Shown here piece by piece: positions 35,065 to 43,095 of a stretch of DNA of 64,000 nucleotides. The notes under the pieces were generated by a model. That model saw only the letters and a program-made list of their open reading frames with translations. It did not search any database and had not been told where the DNA came from. Origin of the DNA: Roseiarcus sp963732155. Lineage in GTDB: Bacteria > Pseudomonadota > Alphaproteobacteria > Rhizobiales > Beijerinckiaceae. The stretch covers positions 372,001 through 436,000 of the forward strand of contig CAVSYB010000006.1 in NCBI GenBank assembly GCA_963732155.1. The letters run 5' to 3'. Made by a program: the position numbers and the translations under genes. The stretch's first letter is position 1, and each line of letters begins with the position of its first letter.

Positions 35065-35418
35065 GGCGGCATCGCGATTTTGCGGCGCTGAGCGGGACGC
35101 GCCGTCCCGTTTAATTTACGGGATGAGTTTCAGCGCCCGATCAGGAGGGATCGCCAAGATTTAACGAAAGATTGAATCGCGTCGATCGAAATGGCGGACC
35201 TTCGGAGTTGACGGCGAGCGCGCGCCGATGCGGCGGCTTGCCCATCGCAGGCGGCGGTCCGGTTTGCCAACCGACTATCATCTTGCCTTCGCGTTCGACG
35301 CGCGATTTTTTTCAGACCGTAACGCACCATACAGGAGAGCGGGCGGGAATGCCCTCTCATCTTTGAGGGTTGCGCGGTCGCCGTTGGCGAAGTTCACCCC
35401 TGAGGCGGAGGCGCAGCC
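35065..35418. other. Intergenic region upstream of the hcp-like gene
   Basis: No gene is supported. The segment is moderately AT-rich near 35130-35190 and should contain the promoter of the hcp gene and that of the minus-strand hypothetical gene. No sigma54-like or other known box was recognised. Confidence 0.3.
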
Positions 35419-35907
35419 ATGGCCGGTCAGACCGATTTCTTTCTCAAGATCGACGGCATCGAGGGCGAGTCGCAAGACGACAAGCACAAGAACGAGATTC
35501 ACATCACGTCGTTCGAAATGGGAGGGACCAACGCCGGGTCCGGCGGCTCCAATCAAGGGTCGGGCGTCGGCAAGACGAAGGTCCATGACATCCACATCAC
35601 CAAGGAAGTCGACAAATCGACGCCGAACATTTTTCTCAATTGCGTGACCGGCAAGCATCATCCGAAGGCGACGATCACCGCGCGCAAGGCCGGCGAGAAG
35701 CCGCACGAATATCTCAAGATCACTTTGGAGGAAGTGTTCATCTCGGGATACACGCTGCAGGCCAAGGACAACGGCAAAATGCCGATCGAACGCTTTTCGC
35801 TCAACTTCGCCTCGGTCGAACAGGAACACAAGGTTCAGAACGCCGACGGAAGCGCGGGCGCCGCGAACAAGAAGAAATTCGACCTCAAGAAGCACAAGGC
35901 GGCGTGA
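35419..35907 (+). CDS. hcp: Hcp family type VI secretion tube/effector protein (orphan)
   Basis: The 162-residue protein is an Hcp homolog: MAGQTDFFLKIDGIEGESQD at the start, HITSFEMGG, DIHITKEVDKSTPNIFLNCV and ISGYTLQAKDNGKMPIERFS are the expected beta strands of the hexameric ring that stacks into the T6SS tube. A glycine-rich insertion (GGTNAGSGGSNQGSGVGK) and a lysine-rich tail are notable. No tss, vgrG or clpV genes are present in the window, so it is an orphan that depends on a system encoded elsewhere or has another role. It is followed by a Ser/Pro-repeat gene. Confidence 0.92.
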   Translation: MAGQTDFFLKIDGIEGESQDDKHKNEIHITSFEMGGTNAGSGGSNQGSGVGKTKVHDIHITKEVDKSTPNIFLNCVTGKHHPKATITARKAGEKPHEYLKITLEEVFISGYTLQAKDNGKMPIERFSLNFASVEQEHKVQNADGSAGAANKKKFDLKKHKAA

Positions 35908-36010
35908 CCGCCGGCGCAGGGAGCCGGCGCGGGCTCGACGGGCGCTCTGTTCGGGAGCGCCGATCCCCGCCTCGAGCGTCCCGCACGACGACATCGATGG
36001 AGCTCATAAG

Positions 36011-36439
36011 ATGGCAACTTTCTCAATCGGCAGCGACAGCACGTCCGTCAACGTATCCCTGCAATATAACGTGACCAGCGCAAACTCCTGGAGCACAACT
36101 TCAGGCGACAGCACCATTCTCGGCACAAGCAGCGGAAACTGGATCTGGAGCTCGAGCGCAAACACCGTCAATCTCAACGCGTCGTCGGGAGTCAGCGCCT
36201 GTCAGTTCACCAGCATCAACATGACGATGAGTCTGTCGGACCCGTTCCAGAACGTGGCGAGCGGCGCGAGCGGCCCCGCCGACGTGGGCTCAACGGTCAT
36301 GCAGTGGACCCGGACTGACGGGTCCGCATCGTCATCGCCGCCATCCTCGTCGGCCCCATCGTCATCGGCGCCTTCGTCAACGCCCCCCTCGTCATCGGCC
36401 CCCTCGTCATCGCCGCCATCGTCGTCGCCGCCAAGTTAG
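36011..36439 (+). CDS. Ser/Pro-repeat protein downstream of hcp
   Basis: The 142-residue product has a Ser/Thr/Asn-rich, apparently beta-structured N-terminal part (MATFSIGSDSTSVNVSLQYN to about 100) without a signal peptide. The C-terminus is made of five-residue repeats SSSAP/SSSPP (about 105-142), encoded by a 15-bp tandem repeat. It is 103 bp downstream of hcp on the same strand, so it could be an Hcp-carried protein, but no effector domain is seen. No family recognised. Repeat number could vary by slippage. Confidence 0.6.
   Translation: MATFSIGSDSTSVNVSLQYNVTSANSWSTTSGDSTILGTSSGNWIWSSSANTVNLNASSGVSACQFTSINMTMSLSDPFQNVASGASGPADVGSTVMQWTRTDGSASSSPPSSSAPSSSAPSSTPPSSSAPSSSPPSSSPPS
36328..36436 (+). 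repeat. 15-bp tandem repeat within the Ser/Pro-rich gene
   Basis: The DNA repeats a five-codon unit (TCG TCA TCG GCG CCT and variants) about seven times with substitutions, giving the SSSAP/SSSPP repeats. Confidence 0.7.
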
Positions 36440-36575
36440 CGCCGGTCGATCGCGCGATGACGCCTCCGCGATCCCCGCACTTTTCAAAGTTGCGGGGCGC
36501 GCGGGCGGACGCTCGCTCGCCGACGCCGATCGGCGGGAGCGACACAGTCGCCGAGCCTCTCGAAGGCGCCCTGTC

Positions 36576-37430
36576 GTGATCATTCCGCCGCCGCTCATCG
36601 AGGCTTGTCGCAACTCGGCAAGACGCGAAGCGTGGCTGGCTCTGTTGCCCGACGCCATCGGCGCCCTGGAGCGGCGGTGGTCGCTCGCGCTCGGGACGCC
36701 CTTCGACAACACCAGCTATTCGTGGGCGGCGCCGGCGACGCTGGCCGACGGGACGGCGGCGGTGTTGAAGCTCGGCATGCCGCATCTGGAAGGCGAACAC
36801 GAGATCGACGCCCTGCGCCTGTGGGGCGGCGAGTCGATGGTGCGGCTTCTCGACGCGGACCGCGATCTCGGGGCGATGCTGCTGGAGCGCTGCGAGCCGG
36901 GCGCCCCGTTATGGACGCGGCCAAGGGATGAACAGGACGCCGTATTGGCCGCCGTCATGATGCGATTGCGGCGCGCTTCGACCGGCGCCCATCCGTTCCG
37001 GCGTCTGTCCGAGATGGCGGCGGTGTGGCGCAAGCGCACGCTGGCTCACCGCGAACAATGGCCTGACGCAGGGTTGGTGCGCGAGGGGCTGCGCCTGATG
37101 GCGGAGTTGGCCGACAATCCGCCCCGCGAGGCGTTGCTGCACACCGATCTGCACGCGGGGAACGTGCTTCAGGCGCAGCGCGAACCGTGGCTGGCGATCG
37201 ATCCGCGGCCGTTCGTCGGCGACCCCGCCTACGACGCGACGCAGCACCTGCTGAACAATGGATCGAGATTGCGCGCCGACCCGGACCGAACAATTCGACG
37301 GTTCGCCGAAATCGCCGAACTGGATGCGGATCGGGTTCGCCTGTGGACATTCGCGCGCGCCGCGGCGGGCCCGCGGAACGATTGGCGCGACTTGACGCTG
37401 GTCGAAATCGCGCGGGCGATCGCGCCCTGA
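36576..37430 (+). CDS. Aminoglycoside phosphotransferase, APH(6)/streptomycin-kinase-like
   Basis: The 284-residue kinase has the APH fold: a nucleotide-binding lobe (TPFDNTSYSWAAPATLADGT), the catalytic loop HTDLHAGN (189-196) and the metal Asp in LAIDPRPFVGDPAYD (about 209). These match the APH(6)-Hur group, which includes streptomycin 6-kinases. Chromosomal homologs of this kind are widespread and are often not resistance enzymes. The start is a GTG at 36576; a later start is possible. It is preceded by a short gap after the Ser/Pro-repeat gene. Confidence 0.85.
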   Translation: MIIPPPLIEACRNSARREAWLALLPDAIGALERRWSLALGTPFDNTSYSWAAPATLADGTAAVLKLGMPHLEGEHEIDALRLWGGESMVRLLDADRDLGAMLLERCEPGAPLWTRPRDEQDAVLAAVMMRLRRASTGAHPFRRLSEMAAVWRKRTLAHREQWPDAGLVREGLRLMAELADNPPREALLHTDLHAGNVLQAQREPWLAIDPRPFVGDPAYDATQHLLNNGSRLRADPDRTIRRFAEIAELDADRVRLWTFARAAAGPRNDWRDLTLVEIARAIAP

Positions 37431-37725
37431 GCGAAGCCGTTCGCGAGTCGGTTGCCGGCGCGCGGCGAATGCGGCCTTGGTCGATCGACGCGGCCGACGT
37501 TGGAAAGCCCCGCCTCGGCGCTCCCCGACGAATTCGGGTGACCGTCCGCCGCCCATGACCATCGAAGGAGCGTCGATGACCCCCGCGGCGGGCGCCCGCC
37601 GGCGGCGCGGGCGTCGGTTTGGCGATTGAGTCAACTGTCCCCCCATCCCCCGTAATCCCCGAAAACCGATAGACTGTCAGCGTCCACGATGGCGGCGGGG
37701 ATTTTCACGGAGGTTTTGCCGGGCC

Positions 37726-38005
37726 ATGACAAGGCTGCTCCGAGACCTCGGCGCGCTGCTGCTGCTGCTTTTCGGCGCGATCGCCGGGGCGATCCTCGCG
37801 CCGATCGCCGTCTACGCGCTGATGGCGATCCTCGGCGTGGCGCAGTCCCTCTGTTGGGGGCCGACCGAATTCGGCCGCCAACTCCTGCCTGGTGGGGACC
37901 CTCGCCGGCCTCTACGTCTTCATGTTCCTGTCATGGATACCCGGCGCTTTCGTCGGCTTCTTCCTCGCCCTGCGATGGGTGAGAGCGCGCCGCCGCGGCA
38001 GGTGA
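37726..38005 (+). CDS. Small membrane protein with an apparent frameshift
   Basis: Two hydrophobic segments are found in different frames: LGALLLLLFGAIAGAILAPI at the start and LVGTLAGLYVFMFLSWIPGA, AFVGFFLALRWV at the end. Deleting one G from the GGGGG at 37856-37860 joins them into a ~92-residue protein ending RARRRGR at the TGA 38003-38005. Helix layout suggests three transmembrane segments. Family not recognised. The indel in a G run looks like a sequence error. Confidence 0.6.
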
Positions 38006-38174
38006 GAGGCCGCCCGCCCGGATCGACGTGACGGGGACGGTGGCGTTACGGGGGCGTCACCGGGACAGGGTATGCGATCCCTTATCTCATCGCCCCGCCG
38101 CCTCGGGCTTCGGCCCGGGCCTTCCCTTGCGCAGGCTTCGGGGTCGCGGCGGCGTCGCCGTCGGCCCGTCGCGC

Positions 38175-38858
38175 CTACCACACGAACGGAATAAGCCGCC
38201 AACGAAGGCGGCGCGCATAGTCATCGTAGCCTTGAAGGCCGTCGCGCAGCGCCTTCTCCTCGACGCCGATGCGAACGGCAAGGCCGAACGCGACGAGCGG
38301 GACCGTCGCCAGGCCCCACCACGAGCCGAGCGTCAGCGACGTCGCGGCGACATAGAACAGCGCGCCGAAATAAAGCGGATGGCGCACGATCGCGTAAGGC
38401 CCGGTGGTGACCACTTTCTGCCCGCGCTCCTTCTGGATCTTCACGACCGGCGCGGCGAAGCTGTTGGCGCGCATCGTCCAGGCCATGAACAACATCGTCG
38501 CGAGGAGAAGCCCGCTTCCCGCTCCTTGCACGGATGGCGGCATGATCGACCAGCGCCAGCGCGCGGCGTCCGCCGCCATGAATCCCATGCCGCCGAACAA
38601 CAGCAGCAGGATCGGCACGAGGATCAGCTTGTCGGCGAGCGGCTGATCCTTCTGCATCGGCGGCTTCAGCCGCTCCCTCAGGAGACCCGGATCGACGCGC
38701 GCAAAATACAGCCCGAAGACGACGGAGCAGGCGATCATTTCGCCGAGATAAAGCCAGCCGCCGGCATAGCGAAGCGTGCCCGCCGCGCCGAAAACGATCG
38801 CGCCCATGAAGCCGAACCAGACGATCGTCTGGACGAAGAGATTCAACGCGAGACCCAT
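38175..38858 (-). CDS. Isoprenylcysteine carboxyl methyltransferase (ICMT)-like membrane protein
   Basis: The 227-residue protein has several membrane segments and the C-terminal ICMT/NnrU-like signature GPYAIVRHPLYFGALFYVAA followed by RIGVEEKALRDGLQGYDDYA. The RHPxY and E-E-x-L-R motifs bind S-adenosylmethionine in this superfamily. It may methylate a lipid or protein in the inner membrane; substrate unknown. Length is normal. Confidence 0.88.
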   Translation of the reverse strand: MGLALNLFVQTIVWFGFMGAIVFGAAGTLRYAGGWLYLGEMIACSVVFGLYFARVDPGLLRERLKPPMQKDQPLADKLILVPILLLLFGGMGFMAADAARWRWSIMPPSVQGAGSGLLLATMLFMAWTMRANSFAAPVVKIQKERGQKVVTTGPYAIVRHPLYFGALFYVAATSLTLGSWWGLATVPLVAFGLAVRIGVEEKALRDGLQGYDDYARRLRWRLIPFVW

Positions 38859-39461
38859 CTCTCACCGCTCCCGATCGAAGCGTAGGCTTTCGCGGGATGC
38901 GGCGCCGCGCGCCCCATCGCGGCCGCCGGGCGCGCCTGCAACTGCTCGGCGAGCGCGCGATCTGAATTGTGCCATTCGCATCATCTCTCCGCAGTCGCCC
39001 TCACCTCAACCCCTCCGCGGCGATCGCAAAGCGATCGTCCGGCGCAAGCGGGCGAGGGGTTTTTCCCTTCTCCCGCTTGCGGGAGAAGGTGGCGCGGAGC
39101 GCCGGATGAGGGCCTTCTCGATTCGACCCGACGGCCAACCGGCCGCCCCGCCGCCCGATTCGCATAAGCCCATGTTTATGTCGACATGCGGCGGTCCGCG
39201 CGGCGGCCGCCAATGAGCCGGAAACGAGTGGCGAAATGCGCGCAAAGCGGGGGCTTTTCGCGTCCCCGCCGCGCAAAAGCGATGCCGGACGGGCCGGATT
39301 CGAGTAAAATACGGGCTCTTGTCGCGCGGGCGCCCGGGCGCGCCGCCCCTCGCACCGCTGGCCCGGCCATGGGCGATGCGGCTATAACCGGCGCCGGCGC
39401 CGGCGGCCAAGCGGGGGCGGGCCGCGATCGCCTTCTGGTTCTCCATCGGTTGAGTGCGGTA
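38859..39461. other. Intergenic region entering the repeat-bounded island
   Basis: The 600 bp hold no supported gene. The second half is dispersed repeat copy 1 (39172-39449). Upstream, 39000-39110 has a CTCCCGCTTGCGGGAG hairpin-like segment of the kind common in intergenic repeats. Confidence 0.4.
39172..39449 (+). repeat. Dispersed repeat, copy 1 (left border of the island)
   Basis: The segment aligns with 42240-42513: it begins ATGTTTATGTCGACATGCGG (ATGCTTATGTCGACATTCGC in copy 2), shares a block around GCGCAAAA..GGGCCG, and ends with CTTCTGGTTCTCCATCGG. That last motif encodes the start of the DsbA-like protein in copy 2. Identity is imperfect with gaps (roughly 70% by eye). Confidence 0.65.
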
Positions 39462-39869
39462 ATGGGTAAATATAATTTGAGATCCTGGTACTGGATATGT
39501 GCAAATGTATTGGGCGTAGGGCTATATTTGTATTTCGCGTCCGGACTATGGCCTCGGCCTGAAGAGGTCGGTATAGGTGATCTTGCTGGTAATGCGATTA
39601 TTTTCGGCTTTACCGTATTGCCTGTACTAATAGCATTTATGTTAATAAATTTGCTATGGTTAGGCTTGATATTGCTTGGTTTGCGCAGAGGAAACGGCTG
39701 GAGGCCAATTTTAGTTTGGATGCTCGTTATAGCTTCGTGGATTATTGTCAATCGATTTGACGTTTATAACACGAATCACGGAAGTGCATTCAGTAGGGTA
39801 AATATACCGCCAGCTTCCGTTCTGGCGAATCCTGCCGGCGGTCACCCGCGCCGGGCCGTAACCCCATAA
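39462..39869 (+). CDS. Low-GC hypothetical membrane protein
   Basis: The 135-residue protein starts MGKYNLRSWYWICANVLGVG just after repeat copy 1. It has about three hydrophobic segments (to about 25, GNAIIFGFTVLPVLIAFMLI and RPILVWMLVIASWIIVNRFD). The coding DNA is far richer in A+T than the flanking genes, a sign of recent transfer. No family recognised. The last ~25 residues return to GC-rich sequence and may be outside the original gene. Confidence 0.65.
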   Translation: MGKYNLRSWYWICANVLGVGLYLYFASGLWPRPEEVGIGDLAGNAIIFGFTVLPVLIAFMLINLLWLGLILLGLRRGNGWRPILVWMLVIASWIIVNRFDVYNTNHGSAFSRVNIPPASVLANPAGGHPRRAVTP

Positions 39870-39874
39870 ACGGA

Positions 39875-40066
39875 TTACGCTGGCGGCCTGCCCGCATTCG
39901 GGTTTCGGATGATGGTCCATCCAGTTCGGCGGAGTTCCTGAAGAACGACCCAGGCAGTGTAATTGTCACTCGGGGTAGGCTCATCGGGCTTCGGGTTCTC
40001 GCGGGCTTTATCGATTGCGGTTTCGATGACGGCGAGGATATCTTCGTAGTCGCTGCAATCGGTCAT
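39875..40066 (-). CDS. Small hypothetical protein
   Basis: The 63-residue acidic protein (MTDCSDYEDILAVIETAIDK, then NYTAWVVLQELRRTGWTIIR) looks like a genuine helical small protein with GGGAGC upstream of the ATG. Convergent with the preceding membrane gene. Function unknown. Confidence 0.5.
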   Translation of the reverse strand: MTDCSDYEDILAVIETAIDKARENPKPDEPTPSDNYTAWVVLQELRRTGWTIIRNPNAGRPPA

Positions 40067-40137
40067 GGCGTCGTTGCTCCCGCTTAGCGGAGGATGTTAC
40101 CCCTTTCAGGTGCTCGCGATCATGATTCAGCTTCGTC

Positions 40138-40345
40138 ATGAGCCGATATGACCTGACCGATTTCGAGTGGCGCGTGATCGAGCCGCTGCTGCTCAACAAA
40201 CCGCGAGGCGCGCCCGTGTCGATGACCGGCGGGTGCTCAACGGCATCTTCTGGAATTACGAATTCACGCCGTGCGCATCCTGTCTCCATCAAGGCCTCCC
40301 GGCCCCACATTCGCTACCGAGCCGTCGTTCGCATGGAGGCCATTG
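40138..40345 (+). pseudogene. IS5-family transposase remnant (5' end)
   Basis: MSRYDLTDFEWRVIEPLLLN is the hallmark start of IS5/IS1182-type transposases. About 45 codons follow, with one frame change into RVLNGIFW. It is then cut by a palindromic element at 40346. The rest of the transposase is missing. Confidence 0.7.
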
Positions 40346-40440
40346 TTTTCATCCTCGACAGCTTGTCCAGGACGCGCGAAGCGCGCCGCCTCCGGCGGTC
40401 GCCCGTAGGGCGATCCTTGACAAGCTGTCGAGGATGAAAA
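40346..40440. repeat. 95-bp palindromic element (MITE/REP-like)
   Basis: TTTTCATCCTCGACAGCTTG (40346-40365) plus TC is perfectly complementary to the inverted GACAAGCTGTCGAGGATGAA and AA at 40419-40440: 22-bp arms with a ~51-bp GC-rich loop. It sits inside the IS5 remnant. Such structures look like a non-autonomous element. Confidence 0.75.
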
Positions 40441-40504
40441 ACGCTCCGCCATGCGAAACGATCGATCACGCCCGACCGGCTGGACTATCGCGCGCCGCTT
40501 TGAG

Positions 40505-40547
40505 ATTACGGTGATGGTGCGGGCGACGTTCACTCCATCACCGTAAT
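40505..40547. repeat. 13-bp inverted repeat
   Basis: ATTACGGTGATGG (40505-40517) and CCATCACCGTAAT (40535-40547) form a perfect stem with a 17-nt loop. It may be an element end or regulatory site. Confidence 0.55.
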
Positions 40548-40560
40548 ACCGTGCGGGTCA

Positions 40561-40789
40561 TGGGGCTGTCTCCGGGAATCGCGAGGACGTGAAGCGCATC
40601 GCGGGATTTCGTCGCGCGGCGACGAATACTCGAGCATCAAATCACGCGATGCCTATCATATCCAGGCAACCGAAATTTGCATTGATTCGCGAAGCCGGAA
40701 TGGAAAACGGCTCTCCAATGATTCTAAAGTCTAAGATTGGGTAAATTCGTGAACTAACGCAACATTGCCGCTAAGCGAGTATTCACTTC
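40561..40789. other. Intergenic, upstream of the DUF5615 gene
   Basis: About 230 bp with decreasing GC towards the gene. No feature beyond the likely promoter of the PIN-like gene. Confidence 0.3.
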
Positions 40790-41299
40790 ATGTCCTGGCA
40801 GTCTCTCCCAACGCCCGAAGGAACTGCGGAAGGCAGCGCGGATCTGAAACGGAAAGTGCGAATCCTCGTTGACGAGTCTTTGGGCCGCGATGTTGCGGAC
40901 CAGCTAAGATACATGGGCTACAACGCAGTATTTGCAGTCGATGTTGGCCTCGCGGGAAAGGACGACAACGCCATCGCCTCTTACGGTTGGCGCGAGCGCC
41001 GAATGATATGGACCCACGATGCCGATTTCCTAGATGACCGCCTCGTTCCAGAGCATCGCAATCCAGGCGTCGTCGTGCTGCCCGGCGGAGACGGCGATCA
41101 ACGCGCCATGATCATGGGCCTTGCGGTCGCTATCTCCGTGTTCGGGCACGGCCCGCAGACCTGGCGGCGATCAAAGTCCAGGATCAGCCCAACTGGCGAA
41201 ATGACAATTCGGAGCCGTGACCGCAGCACCGGAGCGGTGACTTCGACACGATACCGGATGACGAAGGGTGAGTTCGCAGAAATATGGGTGGACGATTGA
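40790..41299 (+). CDS. DUF5615 family PIN-like protein
   Basis: The 169-residue protein has a PIN-like (Mut7-C/DUF5615) core: VRILVDESLGRDVADQLRYM, AGKDDNAIASYGWRERRMIW and THDADFLDD. The acidic residues (D in LVDES, the D after K and THDAD) are those of an RNase active site. Family members are usually the toxin of a pair with a DUF433 antitoxin, which is not found here. The C-terminal ~40 residues (after about 125) are an extension. It lies in the lower-GC island. Confidence 0.8.
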   Translation: MSWQSLPTPEGTAEGSADLKRKVRILVDESLGRDVADQLRYMGYNAVFAVDVGLAGKDDNAIASYGWRERRMIWTHDADFLDDRLVPEHRNPGVVVLPGGDGDQRAMIMGLAVAISVFGHGPQTWRRSKSRISPTGEMTIRSRDRSTGAVTSTRYRMTKGEFAEIWVDD

Positions 41300-41421
41300 A
41301 AGACCTACCTCGACTCATACGTGATGTTACGACCACACACCCGTATTTGCCGAATATTGCGAAGCGGGTCGGCGAAGCCGCGTATTAGGTAAAGATGGGC
41401 GTGTCACCGCAATCTCGTAAT

Positions 41422-41967
41422 CTAGGTTTGCGACGGTGGCGGCGGCGGGGTGAACCCCATGCGTTGCTTTTCTACAGTTTCCCAAGGCTTCCTATCGAAC
41501 GCCTTTTGCATAGTGCTCACTATGTAATTATAGAGGAGCTTGGCTTCTTCACCATCCGACGTATCGAATTTAAAGCTCTTGTCGTGAATGGAAAGATTGC
41601 ACTGCTTGCCATCAAGAGAGAAGTAGACGACAAAAACATAACCGCTTTTTGGGAACGCGTTTGTCGCCGAGTCCATGGTAACGTGAATACCACTAATCCA
41701 GCGACCATCTTCCTCGTGATCTATCACGTCGAATTGATGATTGAATTCAGGAAAACTGAATTCGCCGTTTTCCTCCTTAGTCACTTTCACTGGATAAACA
41801 TATCGTCTATTAGATCTGTCTCGATCAATATAACTACTTGGTGCTCCGATATACGTTGTCAGATCATTGCACAATTGTTGCATAAATCTTGCCGAGTCGA
41901 CCCGGTATCTCCAGTGTGCATCGCTCCAGTTCTTGTAATTCTGTTGCAAGTCGCTGAAAATTGACAT
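41422..41967 (-). CDS. Low-GC hypothetical protein
   Basis: The 181-residue protein starts MSIFSDLQQNYKNWSDAHWR; the ATG at 41967 is supported by GGAGAG just upstream, and the open frame extends to 42186 in less plausible sequence. It is aromatic-rich with no membrane segment or signal peptide; the C-terminus ends in polyproline (PPPPP). Strongly A+T-rich compared with the host, it belongs to the acquired island. No family recognised. Confidence 0.65.
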   Translation of the reverse strand: MSIFSDLQQNYKNWSDAHWRYRVDSARFMQQLCNDLTTYIGAPSSYIDRDRSNRRYVYPVKVTKEENGEFSFPEFNHQFDVIDHEEDGRWISGIHVTMDSATNAFPKSGYVFVVYFSLDGKQCNLSIHDKSFKFDTSDGEEAKLLYNYIVSTMQKAFDRKPWETVEKQRMGFTPPPPPSQT

Positions 41968-42239
41968 GGATACTCTCCGATTAAACCAGCCAACGATTTT
42001 CGGCGCCACCAAATTTCTAAAACAGTAGCAGACGACCCGGAACAAATAAAGAACAATCTTTGATCTTTCCAATCCATTAACGCACTCGCATTTTTCACAA
42101 ACTCGAGATGTTGATAGCAAGTTCTGCGCAGCGTTTCGCGAAATAGAGCAAGGCATTGCAGGGACGTGATGCACCTTGCAGGACACCTTGGTCCGGCCAT
42201 GCTCCCGCCGATCTGGCCCGGCGGAATCGATATCAACAT
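41968..42239. other. Intergenic end of the island
   Basis: A+T-rich, with no supported gene. It leads into repeat copy 2. Confidence 0.3.
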
Positions 42240-42513
42240 ATGCTTATGTCGACATTCGCGGGTGCTTTTTGACGGCGCGGCGGAGGGGTGAATTTCCCCT
42301 TGAATTCGGGCGGAATCCGCGTCCCCTGCGTGCGCCGCCGGCGCCTTGGGCGCGCAAAACCCTGTCCGATGGGCCGATTTCACGCCGGATATGGGCGGCG
42401 TGGCCGGCCGCCGTTGGCTCCGCCTCTCCCCGCCCCGGGCGATTGCTGTAGACTGCGCATCGTCCGACGCCAGCGGTGGGGCGGGCCATGATCGACTTCT
42501 GGTTCTCCATCGG
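42240..42513 (+). repeat. Dispersed repeat, copy 2 (right border of the island)
   Basis: Aligns with 39172-39449 as described there. Its right end is the 5' end of the DsbA-like gene (ATG at 42488), which is intact here and only a fossil in copy 1. Confidence 0.65.
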
Positions 42514-43095
42514 CGGCGCCTACACTGACCTTTCGGTGATGCGCCTCGACGACGTCGCGCGCGAAACGGGGATTTCGTTTCGCCGGCGCCCGTTCTCGGC
42601 GCCCGGATGATGATCGAGATGAACAACATCCCGTTCCGAGCCAAGCCGGCGAAGGCCGCCGAGAAGGCCGCCGATATGTGGCGGGACATCGAGCGGCGCG
42701 CGGCGATCACCGGCCTCGAATGCCGCGCGCCGGCGCCCTACCCGCTGACCGACTGGGACACCGCCAACCGGGTCGCCGCGCTCGCCGCCGCGGAGGGCCG
42801 GGTCGCCCCTTACGCCCGCGCGACCGATCGGCCGGGGTTCGGCGAAGGGCTCGAGCCGGGCGTCGAGCCGAACCTGTCGCGGAGCCTTCGCGCCTGCGGC
42901 GAGGACCCGGCGCGGGTCATCGCCGGCGCGGCGAGCACAGAGATCGGCGAGGCCTATCAACGGGCGACGGCCGAGGCGCGCGGGCTCGGCATGTTCGGCG
43001 TCCCGACCTTCGTCGTCGGCAAGGCGCTGTTCTGGGGCGACGACCGGCTCGACGACGCGACCGCCTGGCGTCGCCGTTCGCCGCCGGCGGCGTGA
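42488..43095 (+). CDS. DsbA-family / 2-hydroxychromene-2-carboxylate isomerase-like protein, with an apparent frameshift
   Basis: The first frame gives MIDFWFSIGGAYTDLSVMRL and ends early at 42606-42608. The next frame continues with MMIEMNNIPFRAKPAKAAEK through GVPTFVVGKALFWGDDRLDD. Adding one base at the CCCGG around 42602-42606 joins them into a ~202-residue thioredoxin-like protein of the DsbA/FrnE/HCCA-isomerase group. The active-site Ser (in FSIGGAY) takes the place of DsbA's Cys, as in 2-hydroxychromene-2-carboxylate isomerases. Probably a soluble glutathione-dependent isomerase or transferase. The start lies within the repeat border. Confidence 0.8.

Noticed and set aside
35419..36439. 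Full type VI secretion cluster
   Set aside because: Only an Hcp and a possible immunity protein are present; no sheath, baseplate, membrane or ATPase genes.
36297..36800. Minus-strand frame with MTRGPM-like repeats
   Set aside because: It is the complement of the Ser/Pro 15-bp repeat, so the apparent repeats are secondary.
39006..39446. Minus-strand ORF (MENQKAI...) similar to one at 42244-42510
   Set aside because: The resemblance comes from the dispersed repeat; neither frame is protein-like.
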